From assembly GCF_024741135.1 (NCBI RefSeq), contig NZ_JANSUY010000023.1, positions 1 to 37,828 of the forward strand: 37,828 nucleotides of DNA, in the 5' to 3' direction. This stretch comes from Aquiflexum gelatinilyticum (GTDB lineage Bacteria > Bacteroidota > Bacteroidia > Cytophagales > Cyclobacteriaceae). Positions 1-6,770 of the stretch are shown in pieces; the first letter of the stretch is position 1, and the number at the start of each line of letters is the position of its first letter. The notes under the pieces are model-generated. The model was given only the letters and a program-made list of their open reading frames with translations. It was not told the origin of the DNA and made no database searches. The position numbers and the translations under genes were made by a program.

Positions 1-71
1 CCTACTTATGGCGTCAATGCTTCCCATAGGAATATTTGGCGCCATAAGTGGGGTAAGGCAAAACGTTAGGT
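1..71 (+). other. Partial attC-like recombination site (right part)
   Basis: A 10-bp perfect inverted repeat (ACTTATGGCG at 4-13, CGCCATAAGT at 40-49) extends outward with one G-T wobble, so the segment can fold into a stem with a 26-nt loop. It is followed at 65-71 by GTTAGGT, which fits the integron R' core site GTTRRRY. The left R'' half lies before the window start. Together with the complete site at 714-845 it brackets the ORF at 90-719 exactly as attC sites bracket an integron gene cassette. The reading as attC is inference; the hairpin and core site are directly visible. Confidence 0.6.
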
Positions 72-89
72 GCAACTTTAAAAGACATA

Positions 90-719
90 ATGAAACTAAC
101 AGATTTTCTCATATCTAGACAACACGGTTTATCAAGAAATATCTCGAAAGACAATGAAAGAATACGCTTCCATGACATTCATACAACTTTGGAAGTTAAT
201 GAATGGAATATTCTCCAAATCGAATGCTTTCGTGACTTTATTTCAAAATACACATTTCCTTTGAATGAAGAACTTTCAAAAACTGACCGTAACGGAATCA
301 GAAGTAATATTCCAGAACCACAGGTACTGATTCAAAAGAAAATTAAAGAGAAATCTGAGAGCAATCCAGTAATTGCAATGTATCTGTATGAAAAATCTCA
401 ATTGGCAGGTGACTCCGTACTACATTTGAGGAGTATAAACAAATTTGAACAAATGTGGCTGCCGTATTTCATTAATTTTAGACCGGAAAGAAGAGATAAT
501 CCAAAAGTTCATAAAAGGCAATTCTTTGAATATTGTCAATCAACTGATATAAATTTTAAATATTCGCTTTCAGACAGTCAGTTCGAAAGTGACGGAAGAG
601 TTAGAACCCTATCCTTTGCATTTAATTCTTACGTTCTTTTAATGTACGTATTTGACAAAGACAATTTAACCCAAGAAGAACTATTGACATTTATAGACAA
701 TCTAAAGAGCAGCACCTAA
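90..719 (+). CDS. Unrecognised 209-aa protein, probable integron cassette gene
   Basis: I do not recognise this protein. It is predicted soluble, with no signal peptide, membrane segment or obvious catalytic motif; it is rich in Phe, Asn, Lys and Glu and has a C-terminal acidic helix-like stretch. The ATG lies only 19 bp after the GTTAGGT core site, and the TAA stop (717-719) is embedded in the next core site ACCTAAC (714-720). This tight packing between two attC-like sites is the hallmark of a gene cassette. The gene looks more AT-rich than neighbouring purL, consistent with acquisition. Cassette genes are often unknowns, toxin-antitoxin members or defence genes, but nothing in the sequence points to one of these. 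Confidence 0.75.
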   Translation: MKLTDFLISRQHGLSRNISKDNERIRFHDIHTTLEVNEWNILQIECFRDFISKYTFPLNEELSKTDRNGIRSNIPEPQVLIQKKIKEKSESNPVIAMYLYEKSQLAGDSVLHLRSINKFEQMWLPYFINFRPERRDNPKVHKRQFFEYCQSTDINFKYSLSDSQFESDGRVRTLSFAFNSYVLLMYVFDKDNLTQEELLTFIDNLKSST

Positions 720-845
720 CACGGGTTTTGCGTCAGGCGGGCTGACGTGTAAACTTGGAGCGTAGTGCTTCTTATGAACTTTAGTAATAAATTGAAAATT
801 TGTGCTTCGAAACCCGCCCGAACGCAAAGCCTGAAAACGTTAATA
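714..845 (+). other. Complete attC-like site downstream of the cassette ORF
   Basis: R'' is ACCTAAC at 714-720 (fits RYYYAAC). The inner arms are TTTGCGTCAGGCGGG at 727-741 and the 16-nt segment 813-828, which pair almost perfectly except for one extra base on the right arm, resembling the extrahelical bases of attC folds. The right core at 839-845 is GTTAATA, which does not fit GTTRRRY after the cut point. This is expected for the last cassette: cleavage after G839 leaves TTAATA as chromosomal sequence, whereas the cassette's own TTAGGT sits at 66-71. Circularising 66-839 would regenerate GTTAGGT, the exact complement of R''. Total length 132 bp is within the usual attC range. Confidence 0.65.
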
Positions 846-972
846 GAATCGAGTTCGGAAAAAGTTTTGAACATTTTGTCGCAGAGAGCTGAATTTCCCA
901 AATCTTTCTTCATCCTTTATCCTTCCGCCCTCATCCTTTAAAACATTCCTTTAATCTTTTGACCCAATTGTT

Positions 973-980
973 TACCTTTG
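973..980 (+). promoter_or_regulatory. Candidate Bacteroidota -7 element for purL
   Basis: TACCTTTG matches the Bacteroidota sigma-A -7 consensus TAnnTTTG, 32 bp before the purL ATG. No TTG/TTTG element lies at the usual 19-21 bp spacing upstream; the nearest TTTG (958-961) is too close. It is therefore a half-supported promoter. It sits about 130 bp downstream of the attC junction, so cassette insertion left the proximal promoter intact. Confidence 0.35.
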
Positions 981-1012
981 TGGCTTCTTAAAAAAGGCTC
1001 CAAAAAACGCTC

Positions 1013-4000
1013 ATGATCCTCTTTTTCCAATCTCCCAAAGCCCTGATTTATGCTGTTCAGGCCAAAAACCCTCTCCCTCAACAAGATATTGACAAACTGA
1101 ATTGGCTCTTTGGCGAGTCCAATCAAATCCAGGCTGACAAAGTCTCCGGGAAGTTTGCCGGACCTAGAAAGGAAATGATCACGCCTTGGTCTACCAATGC
1201 GGTAGAAATTACGGTCAACATGGGGATTTTGGGAATCCAAAGAATGGAAGAATACTTCCCGATAACCGAAAATGACAGCATTGACCCGATGCTTCAAAAA
1301 GTATATGAGGGATTGGATCAGGATATTTTTGATATCCATTTGCAGCCTGAAAGCATCATTCCGGTTACTGACATCAAAACTTACAACCAAAAAGAAGGTT
1401 TGGCTCTCAGTCAGGAAGAGGTGGATTACCTGGAAGGTGTAAGCAAAGCTTTGGGAAGGCCTTTGACAGATTCTGAGGTATTCGGATTCAGTCAGGTCAA
1501 TTCGGAGCATTGCCGCCACAAGATTTTCAACGGCACTTTTGTGATTGACGGGGTTGAAAAGGACAAAACCCTTTTTCAACTCATCAAAGAGACTTCCAAA
1601 AGACATCCCAATAAAATTGTATCCGCTTACAAGGACAATGTAGCCTTTGTAGACGGACCCAAGGCTCAGCAATTTGCGCCAAAAACACAGGATAAAGCGG
1701 ATTTTTTTGAGACTGAAACCATTCAGACAGTCATCTCCCTCAAGGCAGAAACCCATAATTTCCCTACTACTGTCGAGCCTTTTAACGGTGCCGCAACCGG
1801 TGCCGGTGGAGAAATCAGGGACAGGTTGGCAGGCGGAACAGCCTCTATTCCATTGGCGGGAACGGCTGTTTACATGACTTCCTATCCAAGGTCCGAGGCC
1901 GGAAGAAGTTGGGAAAAAGACTTGACCGAAAGAAAATGGCTTTACCAGACTCCGATGGATATCCTGATCAAGGCTTCCAACGGAGCTTCAGATTTTGGTA
2001 ATAAATTTGGTCAGCCTTTGATCTGCGGATCGGTATTGACCTTTGAGCATGAGGAAGACGGGAAATCTCACGGATTTGACAAAGTCATCATGTTGGCAGG
2101 TGGAGTCGGATTTACAAGGAAAGAATACGCCAAGAAAAATGAACCTAGCAAGGGTGATAAAATCATCGTCATGGGCGGGGACAACTACCGCATCGGGATG
2201 GGAGGAGGAGCGGTTTCTTCCGTGAATACAGGCGAATTCAGCAATGCCATCGAGTTGAACGCCATCCAACGTTCCAATCCGGAGATGCAAAAGCGGGTTT
2301 CCAATGTGATCCGAGCCATGGCCGAGTCTCATGAGAATCCCATCATTTCCATCCATGACCATGGAGCTGGAGGGCATTTGAATTGCCTTTCTGAATTGGT
2401 GGAAAGTACAGGAGGAACGATCCATTTGGATAAATTGCCTGTGGGTGATCCTACGCTTTCGGCCAAAGAAATCATTGGAAATGAGTCTCAAGAAAGAATG
2501 GGATTGGTGGTGCATGAAAAGGATGTGGCTACACTTCAGCGGATTGCAGAGAGAGAAAGAGCGCCATTCTATGTCGTAGGGGAAACTACAGGAGACATGC
2601 ATTTCAAATTCGAAAACTTTGAAACAGGTGAGAAGCCTGTCGATTGGGATTTGGCCTATATGTTTGGAAGTTCACCAAAAACCATTTTGGAGGATACTCC
2701 GGCAACGACAGCTTACGAAGAACCAAAATACTCAGCCAACGAGCTGAAAACATATATTGAGCAGGTTTTGCAATTGGAAGCTGTAGCTTGCAAAGATTGG
2801 TTGACCAATAAAGTTGACCGTTCTGTCACAGGAAGAGTGGCCAAGCAGCAGACCACAGGTGAAATCCAATTGCCTTTGAACAATGTGGCCGTAATGGCTT
2901 TGGACTTTACGGGTGAAAAAGGAATTGCAACTTCCATCGGGCATGCACCGGTTGCGGCCTTGGCAAATCCTGAAGCCGGATCAAGGTTGGCGATTGCAGA
3001 ATCCCTCACCAACTTGGTTTGGGCACCAATTACAGACGGTTTGGCTGGGGTTTCTCTCAGCGCCAATTGGATGTGGCCCGCAAAGAATCCCGGAGAAAAT
3101 GACAGGCTTTACCGCGCTGTTGAGGCCATTTCAGACTTTTCCATTGCTTTGGGAATCAACGTTCCGACAGGAAAAGATTCCCTTTCCATGACACAGAAGT
3201 ATCCCGGAGGCAAGACAGTCTACTCTCCCGGAACAGTCATCATCTCCACAGTGGGGGAGTGTTCAGCTCCGAAAATGACTATTTCTCCGGATTTGAAGCC
3301 TATTGCGGGAAGCAAGGTTTATTACATTGATTTTTCAAAAGACACCGCCAAATTGGGTGGGTCCAGTTTTGCGCAGGTATTGAATACCATCGGAAACGAT
3401 ACGCCGGATGTGAAGGACAGCCAATATTTTGCGAAAGCATTTATGGTGATCCAAAAGCTGATCGAAAAGGGTGAAATCCTCGCAGGGCATGACATTTCTT
3501 CAGGAGGAATGATCACTGCTTTGTTGGAAATGTGCTTCCCTTCGACCCAAGTTGGCCTGCAAGTGAAAACCGAAAGATTGGCTGAAAAGGACATTGTCAA
3601 AGCTTTGTTTGCCGAAAATCCAGGTGTATTGATTCAAGTGGCTAATCCGGAAAGAACCCGTTCGGTTTTAGAAAACCATGGCATTTCCTATGTTTCAATT
3701 GCTGAAGTGACATTAAATGGGAAAGTGGAATTGGCAGGTTGGGACCTAACACTCGATGTGGTTGAAATGCGGGATACCTGGTTCAAATCTTCTTATCTCC
3801 TTGACAAAAAGCAAAGTGGAGAGAAGTTGGCTTTGGAAAGATTTACCAATTATAAAAAGCAGCCTTTGGCATACAATTTTGGGGAAAAATGGAAAGGTAC
3901 TTTGGACGCTTTTGGGTTGAATCCATATAGAAAAGAAGCCTCAGGAAAGCGTGCCGCCATCATCCGTGAAAAGGGTGTCAACGGTGACCGTGAGATGGCT

Positions 4001-4693
4001 TATTCACTTTGGTTGGCAGGTTTTGACGTGAAGGATGTCCACATGACAGACCTGATCGCAGGACGTGAAAACCTCGAAGATGTGCAGATGATTGTTTTTG
4101 TGGGTGGATTTTCCAACTCAGATGTATTGGGTTCTGCCAAAGGTTGGGCCGGCGCATTCCTGTATAATGAAAAAGCAAAGCAGGCTTTGGACAATTTCTA
4201 TGCAAGAAAAGATACCCTGAGTTTGGGTGTTTGCAACGGTTGTCAACTGATGGTGGAGCTTGGACTCGTCACGCCGAACCATGATGTCAAGCCAAAGATG
4301 CTGCACAATGCAAGCCATAAGTTTGAATCGATCTTTGTCAATGTGAATGTTCCTGAGAATGAATCAGTGATGTTCAAATCCCTTTCAGGCAAAAGATTGG
4401 GTGTTTGGGTGGCGCATGGAGAAGGAAAATTCCAATTGCCAAAACCGAAAGACGCTTACCAAATCGGCATGACGTACAGCTATGAAGGCTATCCCGGCAA
4501 TCCTAACGGTTCGGATTATGCAGTAGCTGGAATTGTATCCGAAGACGGCAGGCACTTGGCGATTATGCCCCATATTGAAAGATCGCTTAAACCTTGGAAT
4601 TGGCCATATTATCCTTTCGACAAATCAAGCGACGAAGTCAGTCCATGGATAGAGGCTTTTGTGAATGCTTATCAATGGGTGGGAAAGCATTAA
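1013..4693 (+). CDS. purL: Phosphoribosylformylglycinamidine synthase (large single-chain PurL)
   Basis: This cytoplasmic enzyme performs the fourth step of de novo purine synthesis: FGAR + ATP + glutamine gives FGAM + ADP + glutamate. At 1226 aa it is the long single-chain form (E. coli PurL is about 1295 aa), with an N-terminal PurS-like region, two AIRS-type ATPase halves and a C-terminal class I glutamine amidotransferase. Visible marks are the early SEHCRHK motif, the glycine-rich AIRS segments, the glutaminase nucleophile Cys1074 in GVCNGCQLM, and the catalytic pair His1187/Glu1189 in MPHIERS. The ATG gives the usual short hydrophobic start MILFF. It appears monocistronic: a cassette boundary lies upstream and a strong hairpin plus T-run lies downstream. 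Confidence 0.98.
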   Translation: MILFFQSPKALIYAVQAKNPLPQQDIDKLNWLFGESNQIQADKVSGKFAGPRKEMITPWSTNAVEITVNMGILGIQRMEEYFPITENDSIDPMLQKVYEGLDQDIFDIHLQPESIIPVTDIKTYNQKEGLALSQEEVDYLEGVSKALGRPLTDSEVFGFSQVNSEHCRHKIFNGTFVIDGVEKDKTLFQLIKETSKRHPNKIVSAYKDNVAFVDGPKAQQFAPKTQDKADFFETETIQTVISLKAETHNFPTTVEPFNGAATGAGGEIRDRLAGGTASIPLAGTAVYMTSYPRSEAGRSWEKDLTERKWLYQTPMDILIKASNGASDFGNKFGQPLICGSVLTFEHEEDGKSHGFDKVIMLAGGVGFTRKEYAKKNEPSKGDKIIVMGGDNYRIGMGGGAVSSVNTGEFSNAIELNAIQRSNPEMQKRVSNVIRAMAESHENPIISIHDHGAGGHLNCLSELVESTGGTIHLDKLPVGDPTLSAKEIIGNESQERMGLVVHEKDVATLQRIAERERAPFYVVGETTGDMHFKFENFETGEKPVDWDLAYMFGSSPKTILEDTPATTAYEEPKYSANELKTYIEQVLQLEAVACKDWLTNKVDRSVTGRVAKQQTTGEIQLPLNNVAVMALDFTGEKGIATSIGHAPVAALANPEAGSRLAIAESLTNLVWAPITDGLAGVSLSANWMWPAKNPGENDRLYRAVEAISDFSIALGINVPTGKDSLSMTQKYPGGKTVYSPGTVIISTVGECSAPKMTISPDLKPIAGSKVYYIDFSKDTAKLGGSSFAQVLNTIGNDTPDVKDSQYFAKAFMVIQKLIEKGEILAGHDISSGGMITALLEMCFPSTQVGLQVKTERLAEKDIVKALFAENPGVLIQVANPERTRSVLENHGISYVSIAEVTLNGKVELAGWDLTLDVVEMRDTWFKSSYLLDKKQSGEKLALERFTNYKKQPLAYNFGEKWKGTLDAFGLNPYRKEASGKRAAIIREKGVNGDREMAYSLWLAGFDVKDVHMTDLIAGRENLEDVQMIVFVGGFSNSDVLGSAKGWAGAFLYNEKAKQALDNFYARKDTLSLGVCNGCQLMVELGLVTPNHDVKPKMLHNASHKFESIFVNVNVPENESVMFKSLSGKRLGVWVAHGEGKFQLPKPKDAYQIGMTYSYEGYPGNPNGSDYAVAGIVSEDGRHLAIMPHIERSLKPWNWPYYPFDKSSDEVSPWIEAFVNAYQWVGKH

Positions 4694-4702
4694 GGAAAAT
4701 CC

Positions 4703-4728
4703 CACAAAGACACTAAGGCACAAAGAAA
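4703..4728 (+). repeat. Octamer triplet repeat, copy A
   Basis: Three adjacent 8-bp units CACAAAGA, CACTAAGG, CACAAAGA followed by AA, fitting CACNAAGR. The array lies 9 bp after the purL stop. A second triplet follows at 4767-4792, and an inverted triplet lies at 5285-5308 on the other side of the GxxExxY gene. Confidence 0.85.
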
Positions 4729-4766
4729 AGGAATAGGAATCCCGCAAAGAAGCCGCTGTATGCTCC

Positions 4767-4792
4767 CACGAAGACACGAAGGCACAAAGAAA
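4767..4792 (+). repeat. Octamer triplet repeat, copy B
   Basis: Units CACGAAGA, CACGAAGG, CACAAAGA followed by AA; same consensus CACNAAGR and same orientation as copy A. Its last unit doubles as the left arm of the terminator hairpin at 4779-4818. Confidence 0.85.
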
Positions 4793-4818
4793 TAATCATA
4801 GTTTCTTTGTGCCTTTTT
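4779..4818 (+). terminator. Rho-independent-type terminator built from the repeat
   Basis: A 14-bp perfect stem (AAGGCACAAAGAAA at 4779-4792, its complement at 4802-4815) with a 9-nt loop, running into a T-tract to 4818. It would end plus-strand transcripts from purL. The left arm is octamer repeat B, so the repeat itself supplies the terminator. Confidence 0.7.
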
Positions 4819-4830
4819 GTTTATATATCT

Positions 4831-5211
4831 TTATAAATAACCATCGATTTTTCGATGTATTCCATCTTTGATGAGATTGACTTTGAAGTTGATCAGTAAT
4901 CCAAGCTTGATATTTTTTAATCGCATGTAGGTCAACAACATTTTATGGTGGACCTTCTCGATTGTTTCAACAGATTTTAATTCAATGATAAGTTTGTCAT
5001 CTAAAATCAAATCTGTCCTAAATCCTTTTCCAAAAGACAATCCTTTATACTTAACGATCACTTTTTCCTGTCTTGTAAAGGCGATATTTCTTTCTCGCAA
5101 TTCATAAGCAAAAATCTCCTCGTAAATACTTTCAATTAAACCTGGTCCAAGTTCTTTATGAATTTGATATGCGATATCTACCGCTTCGGTTGCCAATTCA
5201 TTTTCCGTCAT
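4831..5211 (-). CDS. GxxExxY family protein (PD-(D/E)xK nuclease-like)
   Basis: A 126-aa protein of the GxxExxY family, grouped with PD-(D/E)xK nuclease-fold proteins (Pfam PDDEXK_3); its biological role is unknown. The name motif is G24-L-I-E27-S-I-Y30. The nuclease-like signature is Asp67 (FRTDLIL) followed by Glu77-Leu-Lys79 (IIELKS), giving the D-(x)n-ExK pattern. Length is normal for the family and the frame is intact. There is no signal peptide. The gene is convergent with purL and divergent from the GSCFA gene. It lies between inverted copies of an octamer-triplet repeat (4703-4792 and 5285-5308). Whether it acts on those repeats is only inference. Confidence 0.9.
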   Translation of the reverse strand: MTENELATEAVDIAYQIHKELGPGLIESIYEEIFAYELRERNIAFTRQEKVIVKYKGLSFGKGFRTDLILDDKLIIELKSVETIEKVHHKMLLTYMRLKNIKLGLLINFKVNLIKDGIHRKIDGYL

Positions 5212-5284
5212 GTTCCAAAAGGGATTTTTAATTTATTTCCAATAGTTTAGTTAAATATAACTTTAATCAATTAAACCAAAAATT

Positions 5285-5308
5285 CCTTCGTGCCTTAGTG
5301 TCTTTGTG
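5285..5308 (-). repeat. Octamer triplet repeat, inverted copy C
   Basis: Read on the minus strand the units are CACAAAGA, CACTAAGG, CACGAAGG. The first 23 bases match copy A (4703-4725) at 22 of 23 positions, in inverted orientation. It lies 73 bp upstream of the GxxExxY start codon and 61 bp before the GSCFA start. Confidence 0.85.
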
Positions 5309-5369
5309 AGAGAAAAAAATTTGCGTCTTTTCTCTAAGGATTTGTGGGCTTTCTTCCTAATTTTAAGCC

Positions 5370-6356
5370 ATGCTTTGGACTACTTCTTTTGATATCCCTG
5401 AGGGGGAAAGTAAGATTAATCACCACAAACCAATCTTTTCTATCGGTTCTTGTTTTTCGACCATGATCGGGGAGAAATTGGCCGAAAGAAAGTTTCCCAT
5501 TCTCAATAATCCCTTCGGAACGCTTTTCAACCCCATCTCCATCGCTCAGGTAATGGAAGATGCCGCGCTTGAGATGCCGATCAATACGGATATGATTTTG
5601 GTCAGGGATGGATTGTACCTACATTTTGGGATGCATTCTGATGTGGTGGCGTACAGTCAGGATTCTTTGGAAAGGTTGATCCATAAAAAGCAACAGCACA
5701 CCAAACAGGTTTTGGAAAATGCATCTCATATTCTGATCACTTTTGGTACCGCTTGGATTTATGAATATGGAAATGATGGTCAGATTGTGGCCAACTGTCA
5801 CAAGCAGCCTGCAGATCTATTTGAAAAGAGATTGCTCCATCCCGATGAAATCCAAAAATCATTCAGCGGGTTTTTCAATATTCTGAGGCAAATCAATCCC
5901 GATGTACAGGTATTGTTGACCGTCAGTCCTGTCAGACATATCAAAGACGGCATTCCTGAAGACAGGTTGAGTAAATCCATCCTGCGTTTAGCAGCCCATG
6001 ACCTCACCGAAACCTATGATTTTGTGCAGTATTTTCCTGCTTACGAGATCATGATGGATGATTTGAGGGATTATCGTTTTTACAAGGAAGACATGATCCA
6101 CCCCAATGCGCAAGCTGAAGAATATATTTGGGAAAGATTCAAAACCGCTTGGGTTGATCCAAAGACTTTCCCTTTGATTTTGGAATTTGAAGGGATCAAA
6201 AGAGACCTTGCCCATCGTCCATTCAACCCTGACAGCCCGGCCCATATCAAATTTTTAGACAATCTTCAGAAGAAATTGGAACGATACAGCCGGGATTTTG
6301 ATTTTTCAAAGGAAATGGACTTGTTGAGAAAACAGGTGCATTCTAGGGGGAAGTGA
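5370..6356 (+). CDS. GSCFA domain protein (SGNH/GDSL-like hydrolase)
   Basis: A 328-aa protein of the GSCFA family, regarded as SGNH/GDSL-hydrolase-like. The family motif is G26-S27-C28-F29-S30, whose Ser would be the nucleophile position. The C-terminal catalytic block is visible as Asp241 and His244 in EDMIHPN. There is no signal peptide, so it is probably cytoplasmic. The substrate is unknown; relatives act as esterases or acyl hydrolases on carbohydrates or lipids. The last position of the motif is Ser rather than Ala, a common variation. It stands alone between the GxxExxY region and a 414-bp repeat-rich gap. Confidence 0.85.
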   Translation: MLWTTSFDIPEGESKINHHKPIFSIGSCFSTMIGEKLAERKFPILNNPFGTLFNPISIAQVMEDAALEMPINTDMILVRDGLYLHFGMHSDVVAYSQDSLERLIHKKQQHTKQVLENASHILITFGTAWIYEYGNDGQIVANCHKQPADLFEKRLLHPDEIQKSFSGFFNILRQINPDVQVLLTVSPVRHIKDGIPEDRLSKSILRLAAHDLTETYDFVQYFPAYEIMMDDLRDYRFYKEDMIHPNAQAEEYIWERFKTAWVDPKTFPLILEFEGIKRDLAHRPFNPDSPAHIKFLDNLQKKLERYSRDFDFSKEMDLLRKQVHSRGK

Positions 6357-6412
6357 GGTGGAGGTTGGAAGTTAGGAAGGAAGTTTGAATCAGAGTAAAT
6401 ACTGGTGTTTTT

Positions 6413-6440
6413 GACCGATGACGGATGACCGATGGCCGAT
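6413..6440 (+). repeat. Heptamer tandem repeat (4 units)
   Basis: Four contiguous 7-bp units: GACCGAT, GACGGAT, GACCGAT, GGCCGAT. Units 1 and 3 are identical and units 2 and 4 are one-base variants. It lies shortly after the GSCFA stop; the preceding 6362-6380 is also loosely 7-bp periodic (GAGGTTG, GAAGTTA). Confidence 0.8.
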
Positions 6441-6489
6441 GTTAAAATTTTCAGCAAACAGTTCAATTTAGGAATTACAGTTGGTATTG

Positions 6490-6658
6490 CGTCATCTTGA
6501 ATCCGAGGTACGAGGATGAAAGATCTCAGAATTAGGAGATACTTCTCCACTGTGGCTGATCAGTGTGACGACCAAGAGATTCACGTAATTGTTAGTGTAG
6601 CCAAGTGTCCTAACAAAGTTAAAAGAGATCCTTCAGTCGTTCCTCCTTCAGGATGACG
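6490..6658. repeat. Imperfect inverted-repeat element, 169 bp
   Basis: The ends are CGTCATCTTGAA (6490-6501) and TTCAGGATGACG (6647-6658), complementary at 11 of 12 positions. A second internal pair is GATCTC (6522-6527) and GAGATC (6625-6630). The element has no ORF and no clear target duplication. Such GTCATC...GATGAC elements recall dispersed non-coding repeats or MITE-like sequences seen in Bacteroidota intergenic DNA; that assignment is from memory and would need a genome-wide copy count. Confidence 0.6.
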
Positions 6659-6703
6659 GAACCCACCCGACAACAATGACAACCTGACAACATTTTAAAC
6701 AAT

Positions 6704-6766
6704 TACAACAACTACAACCATTACAACAACTACAACCCTTACAACCACTACAACCCTTACAACCAA
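6704..6766 (+). repeat. Nine-bp tandem repeat TACAACNNN, 7 units, abutting a start codon
   Basis: Seven uninterrupted 9-bp units beginning TACAAC, with third triplets AAC, CAT, AAC, CCT, CAC, CCT, CAA. The array ends 4 bp before the ATG of the DUF255 gene, so it occupies the whole leader and ribosome-binding region. The A/C-rich, G-free strand would be unstructured mRNA. Related ACAAC words continue upstream to about 6668. Confidence 0.85.
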
Positions 6767-6770
6767 CGAA

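Noticed and set aside
716..913. Minus-strand ORF of 65 aa over the attC site
   Set aside because: It lies entirely over the attC hairpin and cassette junction, has no family resemblance, and is a by-product of the palindromic arms.
4703..4792. CRISPR-like array of spaced repeats
   Set aside because: Only two direct copies plus one inverted copy, each internally tandem, with no regular spacers and no cas genes.
6266..6550. Minus-strand ORF of 94 aa between the GSCFA and DUF255 genes
   Set aside because: It overlaps the 3' end of the GSCFA gene and runs into the heptamer and inverted-repeat element; composition is that of repeats, with no recognisable domain.
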